From NCBI GenBank assembly GCA_021779735.1, contig JAJYAC010000007.1, forward strand, positions 1 through 57,269: a stretch of 57,269 nt of DNA. The letters are read 5' to 3'. This DNA is from Actinomycetes bacterium. Its GTDB lineage: Bacteria > Actinomycetota > Acidimicrobiia > Acidimicrobiales > RAAP-2. The translations under genes and the position numbers were made by a program. Positions 16,292 to 24,594 of the stretch are shown here, piece after piece. Under the pieces are notes generated by a model. The model did not search any database and was not told the origin of the DNA. It was given only the letters and a program-made list of their open reading frames with translations. Every line of letters starts with the position of its first letter. The first letter of the stretch is position 1.

Positions 16292-18319
16292 TCAGGCGCG
16301 ACGAGCCCCGACCAGGGTGACGGGTGTCTTGAGCGGAAAGTGGCACGCCGCCTCTTGGGTCGCGCCGTAGGAGGCGAAGGGGGGCTCTTCGTTCGCGCAG
16401 ACGTCCTGGGCGCGGGGGCAGCGAGTACGAAAGCGGCACCCCGAGGGCGGGTTCATGGGCGAGGGCAGTTCGCCGGTGACTTGGCGCCCCCGGCGCGCGC
16501 GCGCCTCGGTGGGCTCGGGCACCGGCACCGCGTCCAGGAGGCCCTGGGTGTAGGGGTGAGCGGGACTGCGAAAGACGGACTCCGCGTCGCCGATCTCCAC
16601 GATCTTGCCGAGGTACATGACACCAATCGTGTCGGCCATGTAGTACACCACCGCCAAGTCGTGCGAGACGAACACGTAGGAGAGGTTGTGGCTCTTCTGC
16701 AGGTCCTTCATCAAATTGAGGATCTGGGCCTGAATCGACACGTCGAGGGCTGAGACCGGCTCGTCCGCCACGATCAGGCGCGGATTGAGGGCGAGGGCGC
16801 GAGCGAGGCCAATGCGCTGGCGCTGGCCCCCGGAGAACTCGTGGGGGTAGCGGTCTGCGGCCCGCGGCTCGAGTCCCACCGAGAGCAAGAGCTCCGACAC
16901 GCGCTCAGCGCGCGCAGCGCGGTTGCCCTCGTGTTGGACCTGGAGGGGCTCGGCGAGAATCTGAGCGACCTTCATTCGAGGATTGAGCGACGAGTACGGG
17001 TCCTGGAACATCATCTGACGCTCGCGGCGATCGGCCCTAGTGGGCTTGTGCCGCTTGGCCGAGACGAGTTTGCCGTCGAAGTACACCTCACCGCCCGTCG
17101 GGCCGTCAAGTCCGACTACCATTCGCCCGATCGTCGTCTTGCCACATCCGGACTCACCGACCAAGCCAAACGTCTCGCCCTCTCTGATCGAGAAACTCAC
17201 GTTCGAGACGGCGCTGATGGCACCGACCTTGTGGCGAATGAAGCCCGCCTTGATCGGAAACTCCTTGGCCAGGCCCTCAACGCGCAGCAACTCCTTCGCG
17301 CCGGCGGCCAATGACGTCAGCGCCTCGCGAGGACGAACCACCACCGCAGCGGGTCCGTCGACGGGGTTAAAGCACGCGTAGGCGCCGTCATCGTTCGTGG
17401 TAAGTGTCGGCTCGCTGGTGCGGCACTGATCCGTCGCAAAGGCGCATCGCGGCGCGAAGCGGCAACCGACGATCTCCTTGGAGAGGTCCGGCGGCAGTCC
17501 CGCGATGGAGGCGAGCTCGTGCTTCGAGGCGTTCTCCAGATTGGGCATCGAGGCGAGGAGGGCCTGCGTGTAGGGGTGGCGCATGTCATGAAAAAGCGAC
17601 ATCGTCGACGCCTGTTCCGCCCGCTTGCCGGCGTACATGACTACCACTCGATCACTGCGACCGGCGATGACGCCCATGTCGTGGGTGATCAAGAGTACGC
17701 CCATGTTGAGCTCGGTGCGCAGATTATCGATGAGATCGAGGATCTGGGCCTGAATGGTCACGTCGAGGGCGGTCGTCGGTTCATCGGCGATGAGGAGCTT
17801 GGGGTTGCACACGAGGCCCATCGCGATGATGACGCGCTGACGCAAGCCGCCCGAGAGCTCGAAGGGGTACTGGTCGAGCCGCTCGGCCGGACGGGGCATG
17901 TCAACCATCTCGAGAACCTCGAGGGCGCGCTTTCGCGCGTCGGCCTCGCTCGCGCCGTTGTGGATTCGCAGACCCTCGCCGATCTGGCGGCCGATCTTCA
18001 TGGTGGGGTTCAGCGAGCTCATGGGGTCCTGGGGAATGAGCGCCACCGCGTTGCCACGCTGGGACTGCATCTCCTTCTCCGACAAAGTCGCCAGGTTCAC
18101 GCCATCGAGCTCAATCGTGCCCCCCGCGATGTGTCCGTTGTTGGGCAAGAGACGCATGATGGCCAGGCCCGTCGTGGTCTTGCCGCAACCCGACTCACCC
18201 ACCAACCCCACGCACTCACCCGGGTTGATCGTGAGAGAAAAGTCGTCGACCGCGGTGACGAAACTCTTTCTCGAGGAGAATTGAACCTTCAGGTTATTGA
18301 CCGAGAGCAGCGAAGACAT
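16292..18319 (-). CDS. Fused double ATP-binding protein of an oligopeptide-type ABC importer (DppD-DppF fusion)
   Basis: A 675-aa protein with two full ABC domains. Domain 1 (about 5-265) has Walker A GESGCGKTT, signature LSGGLRQR and Walker B LLIADEPTT. Domain 2 (about 345-600) has a second GESGCGKTT, FSGGQRQR and LIVADEPVS. Each is followed by the oligopeptide/dipeptide C-terminal cysteine motif (CRFAPRCAFA; CRFRTRCPRA). One chain would thus power the permease pair, as in YejF-like fusions. The gene is convergent to the binding-protein/permease genes, so its assignment to that transporter rests on proximity. A TAGGAT (18329-18334) ends 9 nt before the ATG, implying a very short leader. Confidence 0.93.
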   Translation of the reverse strand: MSSLLSVNNLKVQFSSRKSFVTAVDDFSLTINPGECVGLVGESGCGKTTTGLAIMRLLPNNGHIAGGTIELDGVNLATLSEKEMQSQRGNAVALIPQDPMSSLNPTMKIGRQIGEGLRIHNGASEADARKRALEVLEMVDMPRPAERLDQYPFELSGGLRQRVIIAMGLVCNPKLLIADEPTTALDVTIQAQILDLIDNLRTELNMGVLLITHDMGVIAGRSDRVVVMYAGKRAEQASTMSLFHDMRHPYTQALLASMPNLENASKHELASIAGLPPDLSKEIVGCRFAPRCAFATDQCRTSEPTLTTNDDGAYACFNPVDGPAAVVVRPREALTSLAAGAKELLRVEGLAKEFPIKAGFIRHKVGAISAVSNVSFSIREGETFGLVGESGCGKTTIGRMVVGLDGPTGGEVYFDGKLVSAKRHKPTRADRRERQMMFQDPYSSLNPRMKVAQILAEPLQVQHEGNRAARAERVSELLLSVGLEPRAADRYPHEFSGGQRQRIGLARALALNPRLIVADEPVSALDVSIQAQILNLMKDLQKSHNLSYVFVSHDLAVVYYMADTIGVMYLGKIVEIGDAESVFRSPAHPYTQGLLDAVPVPEPTEARARRGRQVTGELPSPMNPPSGCRFRTRCPRAQDVCANEEPPFASYGATQEAACHFPLKTPVTLVGARRA

Positions 18320-18384
18320 AGTGTGCCAATCCTATCCCCTGATACCTAATCGTCCAGGCCGCCGAGGGCTCGATTTTGGCTCTA

Positions 18385-19035
18385 TTAGGCCAATTTCCAC
18401 GTTCGGCGATGTTGCGCGGTCGGGCCCACGGCCCGTATCGACGCGCGGTGCGCGGCGGTACCGTAGCCCTTGTTCTCGTCCCAACCAAAGGACGGGTGAA
18501 GGACGTGGAGTTCTCGCATCACCTCGTCGCGAGCGACCTTGGCGATCACCGACGCCGCCGCGATCACGGCACTTCGTGCGTCGCCCTTGACCAAGGTGTC
18601 GTGAGCCAACGCCGCGTACGGAGTTGGCGGAACGTCGGTCCCCAAGGCGACGTCGCGCGGGGGGCGCAAGAAGTTGATCGGGCCGTCAATCAGCGCGTAG
18701 CTGGGCGTCACCATCAGAGCGTCGAGAGCCCGCGTCGCGGCCACGCTCAGCGCCAAACGAATCCCCCACTCGTCGATCTCTCGCGCACTCGCCCAGCCCA
18801 GAGACCAGTCTCGAGCCCACTCGCACAGCAGCGGCACCAGGGCCTCGCGTCGACGAGGTGTCAGCGCCTTGGAGTCGGCCAAGCCGTGCGGTGGCTCGCG
18901 TTCGTCATCCACGACGACGGCGCCCACGGCGAGTGGTCCGGCCAGCGAGCCACGGCCCACCTCATCCAGTCCCACGACCACCTGCCCGCGCGCGAGCAGC
19001 GCTCTCTCGTGACCCATGAGGTCAAGCACCGCCAC
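18385..19035 (-). CDS. rnhB: Ribonuclease HII
   Basis: A 216-aa RNase HII that cuts RNA/DNA hybrids 5' of embedded ribonucleotides. The signature VGLDEVGRGSLAGP, with the first catalytic Asp and Glu, is near residue 25; further acidic residues lie in LIDGPINFL and the KGDARSAVIAAASVIAKV region. The GTG start is fixed by a TAGCCT hexamer (19042-19047) ending 6 nt upstream; an in-frame ATG six codons in is the alternative. It is divergent from cofC with only 34 bp between starts, so the two promoters nearly overlap. Confidence 0.93.
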   Translation of the reverse strand: MAVLDLMGHERALLARGQVVVGLDEVGRGSLAGPLAVGAVVVDDEREPPHGLADSKALTPRRREALVPLLCEWARDWSLGWASAREIDEWGIRLALSVAATRALDALMVTPSYALIDGPINFLRPPRDVALGTDVPPTPYAALAHDTLVKGDARSAVIAAASVIAKVARDEVMRELHVLHPSFGWDENKGYGTAAHRASIRAVGPTAQHRRTWKLA

Positions 19036-19041
19036 GACTTC

Positions 19042-19047
19042 AGGCTA
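19042..19047 (-). promoter_or_regulatory. -10 element of rnhB (leaderless)
   Basis: TAGCCT on the minus strand ends 6 nt before the GTG of rnhB. The divergent cofC has TAGCAT at 19056-19061, ending 8 nt before its ATG. Confidence 0.55.
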
Positions 19048-19069
19048 GTGAGTCCTAGCATCTACGACG

Positions 19070-19645
19070 ATGACCGCGCCACGAACTGTCGAGACCCTCG
19101 CCGTGGTCATTCCCCTCAAACGCATCGCGGACGCCAAGCGGCGTCTGCGAGAGGGAGGGACCCCTGACGTCGACGCACTGGTACGTACACTGGCGCGCGG
19201 CGTCATTGACGCCGCGCGGCCCCGTCCCACCATCATCGTCACCGAAGATGACGATGTCGCCGACTTCGCGGCGTCACTCGGCGTGGAAGCACTGCGCACG
19301 ACGGCGCGCACCCTCAGCGACGCCGTCCAGTTCGCCTACGCGGCGCTCGGAGAGCGTTTCGAGCGACTGACCATTGCCCACGCCGACCTCGCGTCGCCCG
19401 CGGGACTCGGCGAGTATGCGCCTCGCCCCGGTATCACACTCGTGGCCGATCACCACGGACGCGGGACGACGGTGATGTCTCTGGAGACGGGCCTTGACTT
19501 TCACTTCGCCTACGGAGCGAACTCACTAACCCGTCACCTCCAAGAGGCCCGCCGACTCGAGGTAGACGTCACCGTGATCATGGACTCGACGTGGTCGCGC
19601 GACGTGGACGAACCGGCGGACCTCGAGTCCTTCAGGTGGTCCTAG
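19070..19645 (+). CDS. cofC: 2-phospho-L-lactate / phosphoenolpyruvate guanylyltransferase
   Basis: A 191-aa nucleotidyltransferase of the CofC/FbiD family, which activates 2-phospholactate or phosphoenolpyruvate with GTP in coenzyme F420 biosynthesis. Visible features are the N-terminal [14 protein letters not shown] (GT-A nucleotide-binding start), [10 protein letters not shown] (metal-binding Asp), GRGTTVMSL and the C-terminal DVDEPADL motif. No other F420 gene (cofD, cofE, cofG/H) lies in the window, but its presence implies F420 use. A TAGCAT hexamer ends 8 nt before the ATG. A strong hairpin follows directly after the stop. Confidence 0.85.
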   Translation: MTAPRTVETLAVVIPLKRIADAKRRLREGGTPDVDALVRTLARGVIDAARPRPTIIVTEDDDVADFAASLGVEALRTTARTLSDAVQFAYAALGERFERLTIAHADLASPAGLGEYAPRPGITLVADHHGRGTTVMSLETGLDFHFAYGANSLTRHLQEARRLEVDVTVIMDSTWSRDVDEPADLESFRWS

Positions 19646-19647
19646 AC

Positions 19648-19683
19648 GCCACGAAAGGGGGTCAAACGACCCCCTTTCGTGGC
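19648..19683. terminator. Bidirectional terminator hairpin between cofC and the H1-like gene
   Basis: A perfect 16-bp stem (19648-19663 with 19668-19683) around AAAC, between two convergent genes. It reads GCCACGAAAGGGGGTC on one arm. The A/T stretches are inside the stem, so there is no classical U-tail. It can serve both strands. Confidence 0.75.
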
Positions 19684-19702
19684 ACTTCCCCAAAGAGAAG
19701 GA

Positions 19703-20002
19703 CTACTTCTTCACGGCCGCCTTACGGGCCGGAGCCTTCTTGGCTACCTTCTTGGCGGCGGCCTTCTTGGCCGGAGCCTTCTTGGCTACCTTCTTGGCGG
19801 CGGCCTTCTTGGCCGGAGCCTTCTTAGCCGGAGCCTTCTTGGCCGGAGCCTTCTTGGCTACCTTCTTGGCGGCGGCCTTCTTGGCCGGAGCCTTCTTAGC
19901 CGGAGCCTTCTTGGCCGGGGCCTTCTTGGCTACCTTCTTGACGGCGGCCTTCTTGGCCGGAGCCTTCTTAGCCGGGGCCTTCTTCTTCGCGGCAGTTGCC
20001 AC
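19703..20002 (-). CDS. Histone H1-like Lys/Ala/Pro-rich basic protein
   Basis: A 99-aa protein made almost wholly of AKKAPAKKA / [13 protein letters not shown] repeats, with no globular domain and no acidic residues. Such sequence is known from the C-terminal tails of HupB/HU and from Hc1/AlgP-like proteins, and would bind DNA or RNA electrostatically in the nucleoid. Here the tail stands alone. GTG is the start because AAGGAGG lies 4-5 nt upstream, one of the best ribosome-binding sites in the window; this gene clearly has a leader. A 15-nt palindrome sits in that leader or promoter. The internal DNA repeats make the gene prone to length variation. The NYN-S1 protein carries a similar tract. 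Confidence 0.8.
   Translation of the reverse strand: MATAAKKKAPAKKAPAKKAAVKKVAKKAPAKKAPAKKAPAKKAAAKKVAKKAPAKKAPAKKAPAKKAAAKKVAKKAPAKKAAAKKVAKKAPARKAAVKK
19735..19990 (-). repeat. Tandem coding repeat of the H1-like gene
   Basis: Imperfect tandem units built from GCCTTCTTGGCCGGA and GCTACCTTCTTGGCG-like blocks (plus-strand reading), encoding the KKAPA and KKVAKKA steps. The units differ only at single bases, as expected for recent slippage or gene-conversion expansion. Confidence 0.8.
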
Positions 20003-20021
20003 TTTCCCTCCTTGGGACTCA

Positions 20022-20036
20022 ACGTTGAATCAACGT
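20022..20036. promoter_or_regulatory. 15-nt palindrome upstream of the H1-like gene (possible operator)
   Basis: ACGTTGA-A-TCAACGT is a perfect inverted repeat of 7-nt arms around a single base, 20-34 nt upstream of the GTG start. It could be a repressor site or a small 5'-UTR hairpin. The gap 20003-20287 otherwise holds no gene I can support. Confidence 0.4.
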
Positions 20037-20287
20037 GGGGTCGTGAACACCGCCGTGGTGAATCACTTCTTGACACCTCGCTGACAAACGTGAACTCGCT
20101 CGTGTTTCGCCCAGCGTCCCCGCTGTACGACGACCGACCGCAGTGCACGGTCCTTCACTTCAGAGCGCTCTCCGAATGGACTGCTAGCAACACATCCGGT
20201 GAACGTGAACCTCCTCCGCAGAAGGACAACTAAAAGTTCACTCGCTCTGAACACCAATGTCAAGCATTTCGAATCTTTTTACGACGG

Positions 20288-21592
20288 TTGTACTTCGTGA
20301 GAGAAGATCGTGGCATCTACCTCGGACGTGGTCGAAGTGGTGACGTGTTCAGTGGAAGTGAGCGATCCACACTCGTACTCGGCCCAAGTCGAAGTGGCAA
20401 GACGTCATCGCTCGTCATTCCCAATCTCCTCTCGACAACACGAAGTGCTCTCATCACCTCGACGAAGGACGATGTCGTGCGACTCATGGCCGGCACGCGC
20501 GGTGACGGCGCCACGCTCTTGTTCGATCCTTCGGGAACGCTCCGCTCACCGCGCGGCGTCGAGCGCATTGGCTACTCACCCATTCATCAGGCGAACACGT
20601 GGGACGGCGCCGTGTTGGCCACGCGCAGTCTCGTTGACGTCGCGCGGCGCGGGCAAGGCGACAGAGGCGACGATCACTGGAGCGAGCGAGCGGGCGCGCT
20701 TCTCGCCCCGCTGCTGCACGCGGCGTCACTGACTGACGAGTCGCTCGGCCAGCTGGCGTCGCGGGTGGATCGTCGTAGCGCGCGAGAGTCCCACGACTTC
20801 CTCCTCGAGCGCTACGGTGAGTGGCATCCCGCGGTATCACTTCTCTCCGGAGTCCTCGCAACCGATGAGCGAGAGCGCTCGGGCATCTGGTCAACGGCCT
20901 CGGGCCTGCTCGCGGGAGTGCGCACCGACGCCGCGCGCGATGCCATGCGTGGCGCGCCGCTGGACGTCGACGAGTTCCTTCGCGGACCGCACCAGTTACA
21001 CATCGTCGCCCCCAGTCGCCACCAGGCGCTGAGCATCCCCCTCGTCGTCGGACTCGTCGAGCGAGTCGTTCACTCCACGTACGACCACCACGGCGACGGT
21101 GCCCGACTTCTGCTCGCCCTCGACGAAGTAGCCAACGTCGCGCCGCTGCCGCGTCTGGCGGGCATCGTCTCTGAGGGCGGAGGCCAGGGCGTCGTCACGC
21201 TCGCGTGCCTCCAGGACCTCAGCCAGGCACGCACACGCTGGGGAGGCGCAGCGGACGGCTTCCTCTCGCTCTTTCCGACCACCGTCGTCTTGCCTGGTGT
21301 CGCCGATCGAGCGACCCTGGAGCTCCTACACCGACTAGCCGGTCGGACACTCGTGCCCTCGGAGACGCACCAACGTCGCACGTGGGCGCGGCCCGCCTCG
21401 ACATCGATCTCTTGGGTCGAACGCGATCGCGCCAGCGTGGCGCACCTGGCCCAGGGCCGGCGGGGCTACGCGCTAGGTCTCTCGCCGGACAAGTCGATGA
21501 GTTGGATCGAGCTGACCCCCGCGTTCCGTGAGGCGAGATTCGCTCGCTACCTCGAACGCTCGGAGATCTCGCGCGAGGGGAACTCACGTTGA
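20288..21592 (+). CDS. VirD4/TraD-like conjugative coupling ATPase (type IV secretion coupling protein family)
   Basis: A 434-aa P-loop ATPase. Walker A GPSRSGKTSS lies near residue 35, the Walker B LLLALDEVANVAPLP near 275, and the sensor-like CLQDLSQ near 312, followed by a TraG/TraM-recognition-like region (RRGYALGLSPD). This is the VirD4/TraD soluble ATPase core without the usual N-terminal transmembrane segments. In conjugation such proteins bring relaxase-DNA to the secretion channel; no VirB4 or other channel gene is seen here. Start is uncertain: TTG at the listed position or GTG three codons later; no clear ribosome-binding site. Its 3' end overlaps the convergent relaxase-like gene by 46 bp. 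Confidence 0.78.
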   Translation: MYFVREDRGIYLGRGRSGDVFSGSERSTLVLGPSRSGKTSSLVIPNLLSTTRSALITSTKDDVVRLMAGTRGDGATLLFDPSGTLRSPRGVERIGYSPIHQANTWDGAVLATRSLVDVARRGQGDRGDDHWSERAGALLAPLLHAASLTDESLGQLASRVDRRSARESHDFLLERYGEWHPAVSLLSGVLATDERERSGIWSTASGLLAGVRTDAARDAMRGAPLDVDEFLRGPHQLHIVAPSRHQALSIPLVVGLVERVVHSTYDHHGDGARLLLALDEVANVAPLPRLAGIVSEGGGQGVVTLACLQDLSQARTRWGGAADGFLSLFPTTVVLPGVADRATLELLHRLAGRTLVPSETHQRRTWARPASTSISWVERDRASVAHLAQGRRGYALGLSPDKSMSWIELTPAFREARFARYLERSEISREGNSR

Positions 21593-22605
21593 CGCGCGCC
21601 GGCCCGCGAACGGACGGGCGCGTCTTCGCGAGTACGCGTCAGGGCCATCGTTCGCGCGTCGACGACGCTGATCGACGTCTCGTACACGCCGCGCTCACGT
21701 GAGAGTTCGGGGGCGAGACGAGAGACGTGTGACTCAATGTCCGTTGCTCGAGCCCCGAAGACGGACGCGTGGGCCCAGGCGGCCACGACGTCTCGGCGCG
21801 TCACGCGCACGAGCCCCTCGAAGGCGCCGTGGTACGCGTGCGCGTCGAACTCCCGACTCGGCACGCGTGGTGCGACTTCAGGTACGTAGCGCGCCAGGTC
21901 TGCGTCCCACGCCGATCGCGCGTCCTCTCGCGACCAGTGGACTTTCTCTCCGCGATCGTCGTGGTGACCACCCCAAAGGACGCGGTAGCCCTCGTCGACA
22001 CCGACGACGTGCTCGTGGCCGTAGAAGGAACGCCAGGCGCGCCAGGTCGTGCGGGCGTTGACTTCGTGGCGCAGAGATGCGAGGTAGAGAGCGTCGGCGG
22101 CCAACGCGTGCGCCTGGAAACTTCGACGCTCCAGCACGGTGTCCTCGAGCGCGGGACGTGCGCCGACCAACACGTGATCGTGCAGATGTGGTTCGCCGTG
22201 GCGATTCACCCCGTGAGTGAATCCCACCACCGACTCCCAGCGAGCGGCGAACGCGAACTGCTCGCCGGCGAGTTGTGTTCGCACGAGAAGGGAACGCTCC
22301 TCGAGGTAGGTCATCGCGGCCGCCACGGACACACGATGCGCGGCGATGATTCCCGGCGCGGCCGCTTCGTCGAGAGCGAGAACCACCGACACCGGTCGTG
22401 GCGCAGCGATGACGACGTCGTAGCCCACGACGTCGGCGCGCGCGGAACCCGTGAGGACGTCACCGACCACTCGTGCGTCGCGGGTGTCGCCGTCTCCGCG
22501 CAGCCACCACCCCGGACCACCCGCGCGCACTCCGTCGAGTTCTCGCGCGGGGTCCTCGGTGAAGTAGCGCACATCACGTGATCGGCGGGCGAGAATACGC
22601 AGCAC
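21547..22605 (-). CDS. TrwC/MobF-like relaxase domain protein
   Basis: A 352-aa protein resembling only the relaxase part of TrwC/TraI. The HUH metal site is intact as FTHGVNRHGEPHLHDHVLV (three histidines). Upstream are GYDVVIAAPRPVSVVLAL, matching the family's yD..FsaPKSVS segment, and a single N-terminal tyrosine (VRYFTEDP, about residue 14) where MobF proteins have a catalytic Tyr cluster. The helicase half is absent. The GTG start is chosen because a TAGGGG hexamer ends 5 nt upstream and the relaxase fold begins here; a longer frame only re-reads pafBC. By family it would nick and covalently hold single-stranded DNA. It lies 29 bp downstream of pafBC, so read-through is possible. Confidence 0.72.
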   Translation of the reverse strand: MLRILARRSRDVRYFTEDPARELDGVRAGGPGWWLRGDGDTRDARVVGDVLTGSARADVVGYDVVIAAPRPVSVVLALDEAAAPGIIAAHRVSVAAAMTYLEERSLLVRTQLAGEQFAFAARWESVVGFTHGVNRHGEPHLHDHVLVGARPALEDTVLERRSFQAHALAADALYLASLRHEVNARTTWRAWRSFYGHEHVVGVDEGYRVLWGGHHDDRGEKVHWSREDARSAWDADLARYVPEVAPRVPSREFDAHAYHGAFEGLVRVTRRDVVAAWAHASVFGARATDIESHVSRLAPELSRERGVYETSISVVDARTMALTRTREDAPVRSRAGARQREFPSREISERSR

Positions 22606-22634
22606 GAAACCCCCTAACGGGGCACAACGGTCGC

Positions 22635-24566
22635 CTACAGTCGCTCGGCGATGCGCGAGGCCAGGGCCCGACCCGCCTTGGCGTACGCGGGCGTCGCCAC
22701 GACCGCGCCGGGTCCGGCTCGCAACATCAAGTGGTCGAGGAACGACGGGTCGCCCACGCGAAAGGCCACCGCGAGACGCCCGTCGTCCAGTGCGCGCCAC
22801 TGCGCGTTGGGCAGCGGCTCGAAGAGCCAGCGCAGATTGGTGTCGAGGACGACGACGACCTCGTCGCCGACCTCACCCACCTGAGTGAGCCAGTTGTGGA
22901 CATCGTCGGCCGGCCGCGGTGCGCTGGCTGGTGACTTGGCGAGGATCGCCCCGATGCGGTCCACTCGAAACGTCCGCCAACTCTCTCGCGTCGTGCAGTA
23001 GGCCCGGACGTACGAGTGTCCGTTCAGCACTCGCAGGTCGCGCGGTTCGATGACCCGAGTGCTCACCTGCTCCGCACCACTCGCCGTGTACTCGATCTTG
23101 ACCTGCTCGTGGTGGTCAATCGCCGCGCGCAACTCCTCGAGCACCGTCTCATTCGTCGCGGTCTCGACACCCACGAAGCCGTCAACCGCCATCTCAATCT
23201 TGGCGATCGCCGACTCGATTGCGGGGTCGAGATAGACGCGGGCGGCTTCACGTAGTGCGATGTTCACCTCGAAGAGATCGCGCCAGAACAGGGGGGCCGG
23301 CTCGTGCACTCCCTCGCGGTCAAAGTGCTCGACGACGTAGAGGGAGTCGTCATTTGCCTCATCATCCCAGTCGTCGCACTCTTTGACCAGATGGGCGGGA
23401 AATCCGTAGACCCCGGCCATCGGCTCGAAGGTCACGAGGCGGTCCATCACGCGTCGCACCACCGCCGGCGCCAACGAGAAGCGATGTGCCAAGTCACTGA
23501 TGCGCAATCCGTCGCCCGCCAGGTACACCGCGTGCAGAAGTTGCAGCGTTTGGCCGAGTGAGTCGTTGGTCGCGCTCGGCGAAAAGGAGACGCCCGACAG
23601 GTCGGGCACGGGACCCCGATTGACCTCACTGAGCCACGCGGCGTACTCACGGCGAAGTGACTTGGGCGAGCGAAGTCTCACGCGGTCGGCCGCATCGATC
23701 ACGAAGCGCAACGCGTCACGCTCGCTCTCAAAAGTGATGCCGACATCAACCACACCATCGTGATCCTCTCGCGTGGCCTCGGGATACTGACGGGTGAGCA
23801 ACTCCGCGTAGTTTTCGCTCGTTGTCACGAGCACCTGCGTGGGCCTGAGGACCTTCGCGTACTCGGGTCGCCAGGCGCGTGCGAGATCACGCGTCGCGTC
23901 GTCAGCGTCGAATCGTTCCTCAAGCACGACCGGCATGCTCGTCATGCGCATGATGCGATAGCCCTTGATTTCTTGGGTTCCGTGCACGCGACCCACCAGA
24001 TAAGCGGCGCCCTCAAAGACTCCGATGGCGAGGGGATCGACCTCGCGCGTCTTCTCACTCGTGCTGCGGTAGTCAAAGCGCAGCACGCGGTGAAGATTCA
24101 GGGCGCGCAGAACGGGCGTGTAGTAGTTCGTGAACTCGAGACCGCCGTCGCCACCGGGGCCCTCGTTGAAGAGGCTGAACGCGCCGTCTGAACCAAATCC
24201 GCAAAAACGAAGCGCCAGGCGCACGACGCGCTCCTCGTCGTCGGTGAAGTCGATTCGCGGCGCGGTCGCGCTGTCGGGATCGATCCAGTACCCGACCGAC
24301 CCCGCGTCCAGGTCAACGGTGTCGATCTGGAACCCCAACTCGCGAATCTTGGCCTTGTCGCGCTCGAACTTCTGGCGCACCGCGCCATCACTGCCCTGGT
24401 ACGCGCGGACCTTGCGCACGCGCTTGGCGGTGGGGTCGTCGTCGACCAGCAGCTCACGCACGATGGTCTCTTGCGTGAGTGGCGCATGGCGAGTCGCGCT
24501 CTGGAGCAAGAGGACGAGCGCCACCAGGCGCTCGCGGCTCTCCTCGGCAGCTCGAGACGTCGCCAT
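22635..24566 (-). CDS. pafBC: Fused PafB-PafC WYL-domain transcriptional regulator
   Basis: A 643-aa protein containing two HTH-WYL units in tandem. Unit 1 (about 1-325) has a helix-turn-helix (LTQETIVREL), a WYL core (VLRFDYRS...REVDPLAIG) and a WCX tail. Unit 2 (about 326-643) has LRISDLAHRFSLAPAVVRRVMDRL as HTH and a second WYL core (KIEYTAS...IEPRDL). PafB and PafC are separate in mycobacteria and activate the RecA-independent DNA-damage response; fused versions are known in other Actinobacteria. I choose the ATG preceded by TAGGAGGG, a good ribosome-binding site; 28 bp separate it from moaC, so they likely share an mRNA. Confidence 0.85.
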   Translation of the reverse strand: MATSRAAEESRERLVALVLLLQSATRHAPLTQETIVRELLVDDDPTAKRVRKVRAYQGSDGAVRQKFERDKAKIRELGFQIDTVDLDAGSVGYWIDPDSATAPRIDFTDDEERVVRLALRFCGFGSDGAFSLFNEGPGGDGGLEFTNYYTPVLRALNLHRVLRFDYRSTSEKTREVDPLAIGVFEGAAYLVGRVHGTQEIKGYRIMRMTSMPVVLEERFDADDATRDLARAWRPEYAKVLRPTQVLVTTSENYAELLTRQYPEATREDHDGVVDVGITFESERDALRFVIDAADRVRLRSPKSLRREYAAWLSEVNRGPVPDLSGVSFSPSATNDSLGQTLQLLHAVYLAGDGLRISDLAHRFSLAPAVVRRVMDRLVTFEPMAGVYGFPAHLVKECDDWDDEANDDSLYVVEHFDREGVHEPAPLFWRDLFEVNIALREAARVYLDPAIESAIAKIEMAVDGFVGVETATNETVLEELRAAIDHHEQVKIEYTASGAEQVSTRVIEPRDLRVLNGHSYVRAYCTTRESWRTFRVDRIGAILAKSPASAPRPADDVHNWLTQVGEVGDEVVVVLDTNLRWLFEPLPNAQWRALDDGRLAVAFRVGDPSFLDHLMLRAGPGAVVATPAYAKAGRALASRIAERL

Positions 24567-24594
24567 CACCCTCCTAGGACCAGTTCGCTCGACA

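Noticed and set aside
19735..19990. CRISPR-like periodic repeat
   Set aside because: Units are contiguous, without unique spacers, and keep a reading frame; this is a coding tandem repeat.
19679..20233. Plus-strand frame of Leu/Gly/Arg repeats over the H1-like gene
   Set aside because: It is the antisense shadow of the Lys/Ala/Pro coding repeats; the minus frame has a strong ribosome-binding site and a known protein type.
20063..20263. 66-aa minus-strand frame upstream of the coupling ATPase gene
   Set aside because: No start signal, promoter or composition typical of coding sequence here; the gap is left as intergenic.
22606..22800. 65-residue N-terminal extension of the relaxase-like protein
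   Set aside because: It overlaps pafBC, is Arg/Gly shadow sequence, and lies upstream of the predicted transcription start.
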